64,000 bases of DNA from Catonia carolina (Eukaryota > Arthropoda > Insecta > Hemiptera > Achilidae): NCBI GenBank assembly GCA_035578175.1, contig JAQMRL010000001.1, positions 188,128,283 to 188,192,282 of the forward strand, given 5' to 3'. Each line of letters starts with the position of its first letter. Position 1 is the stretch's first letter. Positions 11,355-25,020 of this stretch are shown here, piece by piece. The notes below the pieces were generated by a model, which was not told where the DNA came from, did no database searches, and worked only from the letters and a program-made list of their open reading frames with translations. The translations under genes were made by a program, and so were the position numbers.

Positions 11355-14170
11355 GTGAGTGTTTTTCAGCAAATACAGAATTTCCTAAAACCAATCATAA
11401 CTTTCGTTACATATCCTCTCGGTTCTTTCCGATCCTGATTGGTCAACCCCACCACAGTTTCTGTACGATTTTCTCCCCGGTCAGTTTTGTGTTTGTCAGA
11501 AATTTCACAGTTCGTTTTCTGTCGTTGCGTGGTTTTGAGCTGACTGGTACCTGAATTGAAATTTAAAAAAGGTAAATATAATATATAAATTTAAAAAAAA
11601 TTAGAATAAAAAATAATTAAAATATATGAGGCGAATTATTTAAAAAAAAAAGTTAACAATTTAAATGTTAGTTCTTAAATATATATAGATAAAAATAAAT
11701 TAATTTACATTAGGCTGTATAAAAAATGGGATAAACTTAATAAAGGTTAAGTTCAATGTAGGCTAAGTTTTTTTTAAGCGAATTTAATTTTAGGTTTAGT
11801 TAACTATGGTTTAGTTTTAATTAGGGGTAAATATTTAGTTAGGGTTAAATTATATTATATAATTTTTTGCGTTAGTTAATTTTAAGGAATAAAATCAGAT
11901 TTTTTTAATTTAATTTATAATATAGAAGCAACAAAAGTTTTCTTAAAATCAAAATGATAAAACATTTATCTTATACTTTTACTTACTTGTCAATAATTTT
12001 GTTTGTTTGTTAAATTATTTTAAGTTTATTAGGTTTTTTAAAATTAAAAAATAAATAAACATATATTATAATTTTCGTATTAGGTTTTAAATTTATAAAA
12101 AAATTAACTTAAATTGTGTAAAAATAATAAATATCTTTGTAACTTACATTTAATTGACAATATTTTTTTAAAAGAATTAAAAGAAATTTATTAACCTCAA
12201 TTAGAATGCCTCTTAACTTATTGAAATATACGTAATGTTTAGTTAAGTTAGTTGTTATTAGTTTAAACAATGCTAAATATTCAAATCAGCAAACATAAAA
12301 TTTATGGTGAGGATATCTCACCCGAGTGTTATTTGCAGAGATAGGAGCTTTAAAAAAATAAATGCTGATGCGTCAGATTTCTATTTTAATTATTATAGTA
12401 CACAAATTAGTGCACTCCACGGTGTACCAATATAATAGTTGCTTTCCTGTGGAATCAACTAATTATTGTGATGTGGTAGCATAACTGGTTTCAAACTGAA
12501 GGTTTAAATTTAACAAATTTTTTATGTGATCCATGAATGGATTTCTCCACTGGATATTGGATTCCATGAGCTTAATACCTTTGTACTTTCACTTGCAATT
12601 TCACAAGCGACAGTTCTTTTAAGGACTCATGTTGTTCAGCATTTGAGCTCGTCAAGAGAAACTTTCTCGTTAGAAAGTTATAAACCCCTGAATCCTGAAT
12701 CCTGGTTGAGAGGGCTAAGAAGCCCTATGATGGCGACATCGTGTTAAGGAACACCTGGTCGCTCAGGGAACAATATAACAGAATAATTGCAACCTCAAGA
12801 AATTTAGGGGGAATTTTATAGTTTAAATAGGAAATAGGATTCTGGTTCGTGGGACATTGGAACTGGGACTTGAAAAGAGGTAATTTATTTTTAGAAGTTA
12901 TTTGTGGAAAATTTAAATTAAGGGACAAGTGGGTTTAAGAGCGGCTCTTTTATTTTATTTTATATTTCAGTGGCCTTTTCTCAGTTTTGTGGGAGTCCTA
13001 TTATCTTGGGGAGGGGAAGGCATGCATTTTACTGAACGTGGACTAAAGGTATAATTTAAGGTAGGGGTTAGTTTATGATTTCAGGGGAGACGGAAAGGGT
13101 AGAGTTTGGCATAATCACCGGCCTTTTTATGTTCCGAGTGTTATAAACCCCCTTTATTAATGCGTCTTCCGTAGTTAGCCATAGTTTTACAGAAGGTTTC
13201 TAGTTTTATCCTAAAAACTCAGTGGTGGAGGCGATCACGATACCAAGCGAAAACTATACTAATAAACCCGTTTGGCTTGTAGGGGCCGATTTTCTCGAGG
13301 GTGCCCTTTAGTATTAAGGTACTATTAGGTTACAGTACCCGGTACGTTTTTTTAAGTGTGTTTTTTTCATTTAGCTAACTACATCAAGGATGATCATTTA
13401 ATATCGGTGAATGACCGAGGAGTCATTTCTTTAACATATACCCCATTTAAATCTAAATAATTATCTTTAAATCTACTAAATTTAAATTATTTTTTATTTC
13501 CCGTTTATAATATATTACAGAGTGGTAGAGAGAGAGCTTTACGGGTATGCTAGTATACAAATAATGACATTCCACCAATCATCCGTGAACCCTTTACGTA
13601 TGTAAGTTCAAATCACCAACAACGAGGAATGGACTCAACAAAGAATAGACCAGTTTTATTGTGGGTTTTTACACAAAATTATAATACTGGCAGTTAAGTA
13701 GGCGATAATAAAGAAAAGATTACATACAAAATTTTTGGAATATTTCATACTCTTAACCTTTTTATGTAGGTACATTTTTGCAGTGAAATATACAGTAGGG
13801 CTATGGTTGTAATTTTATGTATACCAAATTGTGTGCTGTTTTTTTACATAAAATTACAAATAATGTTTTAATGAGCTGAGGGGATTTTTTGTAGAAAATA
13901 GTTTAATTTTTCTAACTGAGGAATAGTAATATTGGTTTTTAGTAAATTTTATAATTTTGTAAATTTTAATTAGGCTATTTAGAATTGTAACTTTTGTAAC
14001 TAGATAAGTTTCAGTAAGCTGTGTAAAAATAATAATTAAAAATTATTTTAGTAATAATTATTACTGATCAATTATTTATTTATAATAACGTACAACTCAT
14101 TCCTGCGCACAGGCTCGTTCTATGCGGGAATTAGTAAATAAGGTTAATGTTAATGTATTTTTTATTTAAT
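11355..14170. other. AT-rich intronic stretch, no gene recognised
   Basis: 11400-11575 is richer in G+C and ends at a donor-like GGTAAATAT. The remainder is extremely AT-rich to about 12300 and then mixed. No family similarity was recognised in any frame. Confidence 0.45.
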
Positions 14171-14198
14171 AAATAATAATAATAATAATAATAATAAA
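14170..14198. repeat. (AAT)n microsatellite
   Basis: Eight or so uninterrupted AAT/ATA units. Confidence 0.9.
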
Positions 14199-15365
14199 TA
14201 GTGACTGAGCTAAGCAATAAACAAACAATGGATACAGAAAAGTAGCATTTCCACTTTTACACTGAAATTCTTTCTCATGAAACATCCGTATATCAATAAT
14301 TTTACCCTACCTTAATACTTTCTCGCTTTGTGCTGTAGATAAAGCGCGAGAAATGAAGATGAATGTAGCCTAATATTTAAACAACTATACCAATAGTTTT
14401 AACATTAATCAAATTGAAGTGTTAAATAATTGTATAAAAAATAATTGAGAATACTTGTAGGGATGCTTTATGTGATCGATTTTATATGCTTGAAGACGTG
14501 TGAGTAGTAATTTTGTTATATACTGTGTTTAAGAAAGGAAATATTAAAAGGAACTGTGATCTAAAGGAAAAGTCGCAACAGAAAAGAAAGATTTTTCATT
14601 AGTGTAATAGTACTCGAACTAAACTATCGAAGCTCATAAATAAACACATCAATCAATCTTTCAATCTCATGTATGTCTTGTGTCGATGTGAACAAGTGTG
14701 TCGGTGAATAGATGAAGGGTTTATTGAGTATCCTTTTAAGGTTATTTGCAGTTGGTTTAAATGGAGAAGGGAAAAACGAGAAAAGCTGGAAGACGAACGA
14801 TCAAATGAAAAGAGACAGTAAAGTAAGAAATTTCACGCGTGAGTTTTTTTAAACCCTTGCTCATTCTATGAGTATGTACTTACATTAAACACATTCTTAA
14901 CATTCTCCTGAATTCTTATATTCGTAATTTGTCGGTTTTATTCCGACTTTTCCTGTACTGGAAGTGAACTAAAATGTGAAACTAAAAAGAATTCACCAAT
15001 CCATGAGAAACATTATTATCCGATGAAGTTTTTCGTAATTCTTAAAAACAAATAAACATATTCATGCAGTTGGTCAATTGTTGTTCAAAAACAATGTTTG
15101 AAAAGTATATAAAAGATAAAGAAAAAAATTATCGATTAAAGTGATTTAGTATTTAAAAGATAAAATTAATGAAGTCCAGAAAATCTAACCAATGTCATTT
15201 TTAGGAAATCATATTTATACTCACGATAATTACCGCGATTATACTCGTATTATTGGTTTTATAGGCTTACTTTTCTTCTCTCGTGTTTTCATAGTAATAA
15301 GTATGTTTACATAACTGAATAATTCAATCAGAACAAAAGTTACTTGCGATAATACTATAAAAGTG

Positions 15366-15764
15366 TTGTTTTTGTTTTGGTTATCAGCCGAAAGACCGAT
15401 TTGAACCTGTAGTGGTTTTCCTAAGTAAAACGAGGAGTGAGTGGTTTACAATTACCTTCCTCACTGAGAGGAAAAGTATGCTTATAAGCATGCCAGGCCC
15501 TCTGAAAAGCAAGCATCAACTTTCCATCCTGCAAATGACACCTTCACTTCATTCACCACTGGGTCTGGCTGTATAATGAAATTTCTTACTCCCAGAGAAG
15601 ATAACTCTGACTTGTGTATTTTACACCTCTGCCTCTTCTGTTTTTATTTATTTGGCATATTTATTTGGCTGACCATGTGATAAGAAATAGAACTATTTTT
15701 TTGTAGCTCTGGAACTAGCAGATCGAGTGCAAATAATTTAACACTCAACCTGCCTGTTATGGGC
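15366..15764 (+). repeat. R390 family copy, near full length
   Basis: Runs from GTTTTGGTTATCAGCCGAAA to CTGCCTGTTATGGGC, with all family landmarks: CCGATTTGAACC, TAAGTAAAACGAGGAGTGAG, GCTTATAAGCATGCC, CACTGGGTCTGGCTGTATAA and CTAGCAGATCGAGTGC. Confidence 0.85.
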
Positions 15765-17094
15765 GTATACAAGTATTACCGACATTTATTTCACAGTTTC
15801 GTGTCAATATTTTATGCCTTAAAAAGATTCCATCTATGTATAGACCTTTTAGTTTAACCAATAAATTTAAGTGATTGGTTTCATCCTTTCTTTTCTCCAA
15901 TTAAATGCCATCTCAGGAATTGATCATCAGTATTGGTTACTGGTGTGGCTGTAAAGCACAATTTACAATACACAACATTATCTTTAATATTCATAAAACG
16001 CAAAAAAATATTTGCCTAGAATTGATTTGGAACAGCGGAAAGGGGAAGTTTAAGAGACAGATCCTATGGTAAATAGTGGACGAGCACTACAGAGTTGAAA
16101 AAATAAAATAGTACGACGAAAACGTTTCATCAATGGAACCGATTAAGTGCAAGCTTAAACTCAAAACAGTATAAAAATGCAAAATTTAGATAAATTCGAA
16201 AGGCCTAATCGGCTGATTCACTGATTACTAATTTTTTAACCTTCAGATTAAATAAAACGTTCAAATTTAGCACATTGTTCCTTGGGTTAAACAGAAAACA
16301 CAAAATATTTCGACCATATGCATCTGAAACATAAAATGGTGGACTCCTTAAATGAACACATTATTTTTGTACCCTTTGGAAGAGCTCTTTAGTTCTAAAA
16401 TTGGCACGCAAATTTTGTAACTGATATAAAAACGTTTTTAAATTTTGACTATTGGCTCCTAAGGGATGGAAAAAAGGATCAACCCTTATTAATAAATATT
16501 GTTGCTGTCTATTTTAAAGAAAACTCTAGTTCTTTAAATCAGCGTTTGTGTTCTTTAAGTGATAAGATAAAAGAAAAAGAATGTGGATGGAAATTGGGAA
16601 AAGCAACATGCCAGTTTATTTAACACGCAAGAACTGAAATTCTACAGATATGTTTAAAAAAAATTGACGACTTAAATTCACATTTTTAGGGTTAGGCAAT
16701 AGATCTATGCTTATTGATCTTCTTTATAAATTTATCTATGATTTTTATATATTTTTTCCTATGTACCAACGATTCTTACAATACCGTGACTACAAAAAAA
16801 TGTTTTCCACGTGTATTTCAGAGCATTAGATCACAAAATGAATCAAAGTTGCACAATCTTATTAAAAAAAACAAAACAATAAAAATACGAAAAATGTTCC
16901 CAGAATTAGTTCCAAGGTGTTTTATGAATAAAAATTTGCATAAAATTTTATTTCATTATTGCAACAGTTAAATTGAAAAATAAACTGTCGGTAATATAAT
17001 GTACAAAATAAATAAATTGATAATAAATAACAGAAGAAGGTAAATACACTATCGATTTATTTGCTCTTAGCTAATAAAACAGTTTTATACTTAC

Positions 17095-17223
17095 AGTTTA
17101 TATGCAAAGTGACTCGTTTGCTTACTGCTGGTGGAACATCGTTACTTGCAATACACAAATAAGACCCCATTTGACGCCGATCAACTTTAGTCAAATTTAA
17201 TGTTTCTCCAGACCAGTGTTCAA
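17095..17223 (-). CDS. DIP-like gene, exon encoding second half of Ig2
   Basis: Acceptor TTGGTTACAG, donor AACT|GTAAGT, 129 nt, phase 1 at both ends. The peptide is VEHWSGETLNLTKVDRRQMG, then SYLCIASNDVPPAVSKRVTL and HIN, with the last base passing into the next exon. LNLTKVDRRQMGSYLCIASN closes the second Ig domain (D-R-R-x-x-M-G-x-Y-x-C) and NDVPPAVSKRV is the strongly conserved F-G loop and G strand of DIP/lachesin proteins. NLT is a possible glycosylation site. Confidence 0.94.
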
Positions 17224-17984
17224 CTGTAACCAATGTAAAAATGATATAAAATATGAATCACCTCTAAAGATTATTGCTGTGTATAGTAATGAAACTTTTA
17301 CCTGCAGTGTTTGTTAAACTGCATGGTTTTGTTACATTCTTTATTTACTCGTCTGACTCGTTTTGCGAATACTGCTTTTTGTGGCATAACATATTTCTAT
17401 AGCCAGGGTGACCGAAAAATACTAAATGCCACGATAACTTATTAAACGAGAGAGATTACACATTTAAACCTTGTAGCATATAATGTTAAAGGCAATATGA
17501 AGTCAGAGCTGACGCCAAATAAGCTTGCCGGTTTTCTTGAGTGCACAGAAGGTTTATTTTGGTAATGGTGCGCTCGGTTGTTCAGCGAGTGGTGGGGGTC
17601 AGTGCTGTAAAAGCTGTGATCAGAGTCACGTCGCTATGTTATATATCAGCTAACCTGAAAACATTAGTCTGTAATGTGTTGTATGTGGTAGGCGTTAAAT
17701 TGTTGTATACAATATTTACAATTGAATGTTTTTAACGTCGCTAATAGATAATTTACATCGTTCAGCGCCTGTGATTTAATAGGCTACACCGACTTTAACA
17801 GCTACACCGGCAAGCTTATTTGGCTTCCGTTCTAATTTCTGAATAGATTGATTCGAAATTCAATTTCAACCTCTCGGGAGCTGATTTTAATACGTATAAT
17901 TAAAAAGAAAAAGTGTTTTTATACTGAAAGTGAGATATCTGTATACCCCACTTTCAGTATCTAGGTTGCAACATACATACATAC

Positions 17985-18475
17985 AGGACAAAAATGCTTA
18001 CAATAGGATGCATCGATTTCAGCAAATATACGGAAATATTCACCGAACCTTAAAACAAAGACCACCAGCAAAAACATGAGGCTGAGATTTTATAAAATAA
18101 TAGCAATACCGACCCTACTCTATGGCAGTGAAACTTGGGTGCTATCAAAGCGAGAGGAGAGTAGATTGCAAGCATCTGAAATTAAATTTCTTCGACATAC
18201 TTATGGGTGTAGTAAAGAAGACCGTAACAAGGATACCGAGATAAGGAAAGAATTCAATATCTTCTCTATAAACGACAGGGTATCTTAGAACAGAATGCAG
18301 TGGTTGGAGCATATGAGCAGAATGAGGGAGGAGAGGGTAGATAAGCAAACACTAGGCTATAAACCGGAGGGAAAGAGAGAACGAGGACGCCCGAGAAAGA
18401 GATGGGCGGATTTGAGAGGTTGTGAACTGGCAGAGATACCTAATCCTTGAAAGGTAGAAGAGGAGAAGTGTTCTT
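17985..18475 (+). pseudogene. LINE ORF2 C-terminal remnant (thumb and tail)
   Basis: The block NRMHRFQQIYGNIHRTL is followed in frame by KIIAIPTLLYGSETWVLSKR and EESRLQASEIKFLRHTYGCS, and after one stop by RMQWLEHMSRM and GKRERGRPRKRWADL. This is the region after the RT palm in arthropod non-LTR elements (LYGSEtWvltkrdesrLqaaEmkFLR ... GRPRkRW). It lacks the endonuclease and RT core and is interrupted by a TAG near 18286, so it is a 5'-truncated, decayed copy. Confidence 0.85.
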
Positions 18476-20169
18476 GTAGAACATAGGTCTGGAAACGCTT
18501 CTTTAGCTAGGTACGGAAAGTGATATATTTCGTCAAAAATTCAGTTTTAACGGTAAAATAAGGCCATACTATCCTATTTAAGTTAAACTTGGCGACACGT
18601 TATGGTTTTTAACCTAAAAACTTTAATAATGTAGATCCCTGAACTGTATCTGCCATAAAAGTAAAACAATATCTAATATTTAACAAAAAAATTAGCAGAC
18701 GAAATCAACATTTTCTTAGGTTACTTGTGAAGTAATTTAATTATACGCTTAAATCAATATTTTGTAAATTCATCATGCACAAAATTAAACATTGAAGATT
18801 TGATGTAAATTCAATAAGTCAAAATTAAGTATGACTATCAGCTGATTATTTTACTAAGCCGTTTTTAGGAACGGTCTAAATTAACAATAACTTTCTACCA
18901 ACTTACACTCTGGGCTGATGTAGAGGTCAACAACAAAATTGGTGTTGGTAATTTCAATATTCTTCTCGAGGGATGAGATACGTTTCTAAAAATTTGAGCG
19001 TTATCTACTATTTACATAAATTAGGTTAGAAGATTAGAAAATTTTGTTTTTTAGCGTGTACCTATCAAAAAGCTACCTAATTTTCATTTTTAAGAAAACG
19101 CTGTCGTGTAATGAATTAGAACTAATCAAATTTAATAACTTATTTCTTTCATTTACCTGTTTGTATTTTATTTACGTAATATCTCATTTACCTGTCGTTC
19201 AATTTTTATAGTCAAATAAATCTAAACATTATTCATAAAATAAATAACTGAAATGTAAACATTATATTTTGCTTTTATAAACAGAAATATACAGGATTCA
19301 TATTCCATCAAGAATTTTTCATATCTGAAAGTTTGTAGTTTGAAGATATTCCTTTTATTTAACTTTGTATTTTGAATGAAATATTTGTTAAGTTTTAATG
19401 ATAGTTGAACCAACTCCGCAATTTATCGTAACTAAAATGTTTTATGTTTATTATTATATTTAGTTTTTCTAAATAGTCGAAGCTGGAAACTATTTTATAA
19501 CAGTTGTGCAATTCATTTCTTCTAGGCTTACTAAAAATTTAAAAAAAATGTTTCAATTTAACTATTTTATTTTCTGCATAGAATAAAATAAATTGGAATC
19601 TATTTAATAAAATTTTCTTGAAAACTTGAAACAACTGCAGAAAAAATAATTAGAAATAGACAAATTTAAAAGAAGGATTTTTAAGTTTGTTAATTAACAC
19701 TTTAGTGCTCAATTATTTATGTTTTATACCTATATATAAAACATTTTTACATGCAAAATATATTTTATACATTATTTTAAGAATATACGTAATTATAAAA
19801 CACACCAATTGGTCATCTGGTGTCAGTTATGCATACTGAATCTCTAAATTACGTCAGTAAAATTCTATATGAAATTCGAACCTACAAAAATAGTGCCAAC
19901 CAAACTAGTGATTATTTGTGTTTCTGTCTCATTTTAATATATGTTATTTAACCAAAAACTTATTTTTTTTAAATATATTTTATGGATATTTTTGATTAAT
20001 TTTAATTTGACTACTCTCTATTCGATTTTATTAATGTTTATACATTAACTCTCTGTTAACAGGGTTCAAAACTGTTTGTAAACATATTAGAAAATTGATC
20101 TTCGGTGTACCGAACGTAATGAATTTATTATACTTTCTTAATTTTAATTTTAATAAAAAGGAATAAAAA

Positions 20170-20586
20170 AGTCATAGTTTTGTGTCTCGGTAAATTCTGT
20201 GTTCAGGTCATTAGCCGAAAGGCCGATTTAAACGTCTAGAAAGTTTAAAAAGTAAAATGAGGAGTGAGTTGATTTACAATTGCCTTCCTCATGAGTGGAA
20301 ATGTATGCTTATCAGCATGTCAGGCCCTCTAAAAAGTATCTACCTTCTACCCTGTAAATGACACCTTTACTTCATTCACTACAGGGTCTGGCTGTATAAT
20401 GAAATTCATTACTATAAGTGGAGATAATTCTGACTAGTGTCATTTACACCTCTACCTCTTCTGTTCTTAAATTGTTCAGTCATATAATTGGGTGACTATG
20501 TGATAAGAAGTAGAACTATTTTTTGAAGCCCGGGAACTATCAGATCGAGTGCAAATAATTTAATTCTCTACTTACCTGTTATGGGC
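20170..20586 (+). repeat. R390 family copy with extra shared flank
   Basis: The family body runs from GTTCAGGTCATTAGCCGAAA to TTACCTGTTATGGGC. The preceding ~30 bp (CATAGTTTTGTGTCTCGGTA) are also present, inverted, beyond the copy at 26519-26946, so these two are one inverted-repeat pair rather than independent insertions of the minimal element. Confidence 0.85.
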
Positions 20587-21660
20587 AAACTCGGTAAATT
20601 ATAACTGTCTAAAAATATGATTATCCGGATTTTAGGTCAATTGAGGTCGTTAGGTAGTTTAGGATTAAAACTAAACTTTTCATTAGTTTAAGATTAGTTA
20701 CAATTAGTAGACAAAATATAAAGTTTAAGTTTTAGGTTAACGCGGATTGGAAAATATTTGTAATTTTCAGGAACCAAATGGGCCACGTTAATGACGGCAT
20801 AATTGTTCGAAACAGGTGAATTGTTAGCATGTCTAAAACATGTACAAGAGGGAAAACATCAGAAAAAAGATAACTGAAAGTAAAAAGGGAATGTTGAGTA
20901 GAATCAAATTCTGTAAGCTCTTCTATTACTCACTACATGTATTTTCTTGTGAATGTGTTCATGGCTGTGAGGTACATTTTGAAACTGTTTAAACAAATCG
21001 TTGGGCATGACAGAGACAGAACAAATATTATTGAAGTTATTTTTGTGTTTTGAAATTTTTACGTTAGAAAGATAAAGAGAACGATCGCGAGAGAAGTAGT
21101 TTGAGGAGTGTTTTGGCAATGTTGGAGTGGACAAATGGAGTGTGGTACAAAGTGGAGAGCAAGACAAACATGAGATTCCAGCTTCGACATCCTCCTTTCC
21201 ACTCTTTCTCTTCTATCTGCCACCCTTCACGGAGTGAAACGTCTCGCTCCCTCCAAGTTACCCTTAATATTACTCCCTTTACTGTTGTACATCCCATCCT
21301 TTCCTTCTGGAATTAACATACCACACAACAGACTCCTGTTCCTTCTCGATTCCTCTCACGTTTTCCCTTCAGTGAATAACACTATTCCTAAAAATGACCT
21401 TCTGCAAGTGATTGCTTGACTCCGTAAATGCTTGTTTTTTTCTGCTACGCAAATCACTTCATTCATCAACAACCCCATTTTGTCAAAACTCACCGTCTGA
21501 AAGAATTTGACTACTTTCATTATTTACGGGAACGCACGACATATTATTTTTACTATTACAGTAAGACTTATAGACCAAAATCCTAATAGCTTTCTTTGAA
21601 CAATACAGTACCTACCACAAAGTACTTAATCTTTAAACCACAATAGTTTTTTATTTTATT

Positions 21661-21995
21661 GGTGGCAATTTTTAAATTTTCTTCTCTCATTTTGTTTTGC
21701 CCGCCCGTCACATCCAGGTGTCAGAAACTATAAGAGCTACAAACGATTTTCAGATTCATCATCTACACAAAAAGTTAGTAGATCTGGATTGGGTTTGTAG
21801 TTCCAGTTTTGACCGGAAATGGCCCAAAACCGGAATTAAAGTAATCAAAATCAAAATTTAGAAAACAAAAATAGCGTCATTTGATTCCTCTTAAAGAGTT
21901 TATACAGAAATTACTAATAGTTTAAGGTAAGCTTTTTAAAAATTGGCACAGCCGTGAGACCCGTCGTCTCATAAACGGGATTTTTTTAATTTCTA
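21661..21995 (+). repeat. R340 family copy
   Basis: Contains GGTGGCAATTTTTAAATTTT, CCCGTCACATCCAGGTGTCA, ACTATAAGAGCTACAAACGA, GACCGGAAATGGCCCAAAAC, TGATTCCTCTTAAAGAGT and GAGACCCGTCGTCTC. The same ordered landmarks occur at 25021 and 32993. No open frame; class unknown. Confidence 0.8.
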
Positions 21996-22060
21996 ATTAT
22001 TAAAGAGTATTCATTATACAGTAAAATAAATAACTACAATTATTTCATAATATTACCTAC

Positions 22061-22231
22061 CTTTATCTCCGTCCTTATTGTTTCTTTTTAGTAATAATCC
22101 AGTACCATCTTCTCGACGCCAAGTAATTTTTGGGGGCGGTCTTCCTTGAGCTTTGCAAGTAAGAGTGGCATTATCACCTTCTCTAACGGTTACGTCAGAA
22201 CTTGTCCCATCATCAACAATGTCTGGTGGTA
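22061..22231 (-). CDS. DIP-like gene, exon encoding first half of Ig2
   Basis: Acceptor TATTTTCAG, donor AAAG|GTAGGT, 171 nt, phase 1 at both ends. The spliced peptide continues from LDVF into IPPDIVDDGTSSDVTVREGD, then NATLTCKAQGRPPPKITWRR and EDGTGLLLKRNNKDGDK. The PPDI linker joins Ig1 to Ig2 in DIPs. VREGDNATLTC provides the first Ig2 cysteine and ITWRRED the strand C tryptophan. NAT is a possible N-glycosylation site. No ATG lies in frame, so the exon has no long ATG-initiated reading frame; it was found by reading the minus strand directly. Confidence 0.93.
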
Positions 22232-22569
22232 CTGAAAATATTATTTAAATATTATTTATGTAAGCACTGGTAATACACTTTTTTATAACATTCTTGGTTA
22301 TAAAATAAAATAACGATATTAAACGATCTTTATTTTAGCCTATTTTATTACGTAGGCCTACACAATACAAAGAACCGGTGAACAGTACATTGAGTGAAAT
22401 AAATAAAGTATTGATTTTCTTTAAAAGTGGAAGTTATGTTTTCCGGTTTGCCAATTTGGTAAAGTAAGAGTTTATACGTATTACGAATTCAGCAAGAGAA
22501 TTGTTAGCCATTTCACGTGTTGTGTTTAATGACGGCAGTTTACCCTAAAAATTTTTGTTGCAACTGCCT

Positions 22570-22690
22570 GGCCTTGTCAGCAGCAATTTATTTAAGCACG
22601 TTAATTTTTTACATACGTTCAGCTGTTCAGAATGATTATTATACCCTTCATTAATCATGTATTATAATGTAATTTACTATTCTGTTGGAG
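22570..22690. repeat. ~120-bp dispersed repeat, copy 1
   Basis: AGCAATTTATTTAAGCACGT and the following CATACGTTCAGCTGTTCAGA, CCTTCATTAATCATGTATTA and TAATGTAATT segments recur in the same order at 24783-24907. Confidence 0.7.
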
Positions 22691-24782
22691 CTAAAAACAC
22701 TCATTAGCTACTCCGATGGTATAGTATAATTTTACGGGTTTCTTTCTTCTTACAAAGTACGTCCTTCAGTCTTAAAAATAAACAAAATATAATATCAAAT
22801 ATGAATATAAATTTAAATAGAAAAATGAATGTGCTATTATTTTCTTAAATTTTTAAATCGAAAATTTGGATTTTTCATACTTAATTATTTTTTCTTTAAT
22901 TTGTATTACGGTATTGAGCTGCACTTTCCGTATATGATATTTAAATGGTGGTCGGAAATTTTACTTTAAGGAGAAGAGGTACTCAGTGGTACATTTCCGT
23001 TTGTATATAACTACGTTTGTTGTCCGTTGTTTAGACCACGAGGTCTCTACTCCATTTTCGTTTTAGACGTCGTACAGTTTGGAAGTTCCTTGTATCACGG
23101 GCTAGTTGGTTTGTATGGTCATCTCGTGAAATCAGTCGCTCGTGAAATTTACTGTAGAAGGACGAGGTTATTTTCGTTACTGTCGGAATTTTGAAATCGT
23201 CGTGGGAAATTTTATTGCTTATACAAATAGGAGCCCCAGAAGCAAGTCTTAAGAAATTTTGATTGAAAGACCTCGATTGACATTAAATTAATCTCTGCTG
23301 CTGCTTCAAAGAGCTGGACACTATAAGTCCAGTTTGGTCTCAAAAGTGTTTTGTATATTAAACTTTTGGAATGGAGGTTCAATTTGATCGAGGGTTAATT
23401 AAGCAGAAGAGTAGCTTCTGGCGGCGGTTAAGTTCAAAACGTTTTGTACGCAGATAATATTTAATTTAAATTTTTTTAACTAGCAAATCCTGGATGTTCA
23501 TGTAGTTAAAAAGCAAAATGATTTTTGAAGGTTTTATAATAATGATTAAGCAAATGTTAGTATGTTTCAAGTTAAGAACTTTTGTAAACTTTCTCTGATA
23601 CCAAACCATTCTGCAGATTTATTGAAGTAGTCTTACTTACTCACCATGTTTAATCACAAAATAAACCATCAGTAATATTATTATACTAAAACTACTTACT
23701 AATTTCCAAAACTAACTACTGTACTTAACTCTGTTTACTGATAAGCTGATTAAAAAAAATCGAACTAAAATATAGGACATTATTAATATTTCTTTTATTC
23801 GTTCAGAATTGTGTATTGTTTTACAAAATATATACTGATCTGAATATTGTTAACCTTAAAAACCATTGAAATGGATTTAAACCTCTAACTCACCCACAGT
23901 GCCCGCCACGAAAGTAGTTCGTTGTGTTTAAAGAGCTCTATTTCAGAAACAACCAAATCGAAAATTTTTAACGCTGCAGGAAATTAAAGCCTGTTCTTTC
24001 CTGCGTTTATTCATTTAACTTAAATTTTTTTATTTAAAAATTTGTGCGAGATACAGTAATTTATGCATCAAAAGTACCCAATTCTTAGCCGGTTTTCTGG
24101 TCCTGTACTTGTTAAACGTCTGTTACTTTATCCAGGCTGTTCGAAGAAATTTGAGGTTTAAGTATGTTAAACATCACAGATTATGCCATATGAATATTTT
24201 AAAAGTAAAATCTCAATTTCCTTTCTCATATAGCGGCCTATTTTGACTCCACGTGAAGATTGGGAAATGATTTTCAGGCTGAACTATGCATTTTACAGCA
24301 GTATTGAGCGAAGTATAGTAGACTCTTGCATTTATAAATTACAAAAAAAACAGAAATTAAATTTTTTATAAAAATGGAAAATTGTATTAAATTGGTTGAT
24401 CGGCAACTGGTCTTCACAGCGGGCTTCAAACGTGGTGAGCACTTTAGTATTATTTTTTGTCCACAAGGTTTATCTTTCGAAAATAAACGTACATTGATAA
24501 TTCGTTGTTACTAGTATTACTTGTTTTACTAGTTAAGTTAGTTAGTTTTACTGTAACTAGTTGTTACTAGTATCGATAATAGTAGACCGTTTCCCGAAAA
24601 TAAAACATAATATTTTAAGAATCAGAATTTTCCTAATTTTTGGATATTTTGCTACTTAATATTTTAGATAGTGATTTAATTTTAAAAATTTAAATTAAAA
24701 TAACTGGATTTGTTTTAATGATTGTAATGTAATAAAGATAGCTTGTAGCAAAATAAAAGACCCCCTACAATTTTTTTGGTTG
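22691..24782. other. intronic stretch, nothing recognised
   Basis: AT-rich intron sequence with no long frame, TIR or SINE boxes seen. Confidence 0.4.
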
Positions 24783-24907
24783 CGAGCAATAATTTATGTA
24801 AGCACGTCAATTATTTACATACTTTTAACTGTTCATAATGATTATTACGTATATCCTTCATTAATAATACATTATAATGTAATTATTTGTAGTATTGTGT
24901 AGGAGCT
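24783..24907. repeat. ~120-bp dispersed repeat, copy 2
   Basis: AGCAATAATTTATGTAAGCA, then TAATGATTATTACGTATATC and CCTTCATTAATAATACATTA, parallel the 22570 copy with several indels. Confidence 0.7.
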
Positions 24908-25020
24908 TGAACATATTCAGTCAAGAGAAATTTTAAATTAGTTTTTAACTCATAACTTTTCTTTCACATAATTTAGTATGGTGTATGTTAAGACTAAGCT
25001 AATAATAATCTTCTTAACTC

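Larger units (their letters stand above)
3515..17094 (-). other. DIP intron 4 (13.6 kb)
   Basis: This is the longest intron seen, between Ig2 and Ig3. It contains a SINE-C fragment, two R390 copies and a fragment, a MITE, a LINE fragment, a SINE, a complete Helentron-like copy, a 91-bp tandem duplication and simple repeats, listed separately. The larger stretches 3515-6159, 9912-10590, 11355-14170 and 14200-15365 hold no recognisable gene. Confidence 0.65.
17224..22060 (-). other. DIP intron 3
   Basis: This 4.8-kb intron splits Ig2. It contains a LINE fragment (17985-18475), an R390 copy (20170-20586) and an R340 copy (21661-21995). The stretch 18476-20169 is very AT-rich with nothing recognisable. 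20900-21300 has purine/pyrimidine asymmetry but no gene. Confidence 0.7.

Noticed and set aside
12526..12747. 73-codon plus-strand frame as a possible gene
   Set aside because: No recognisable domain, no splice context, and it lies antisense within an intron of the DIP-like gene.
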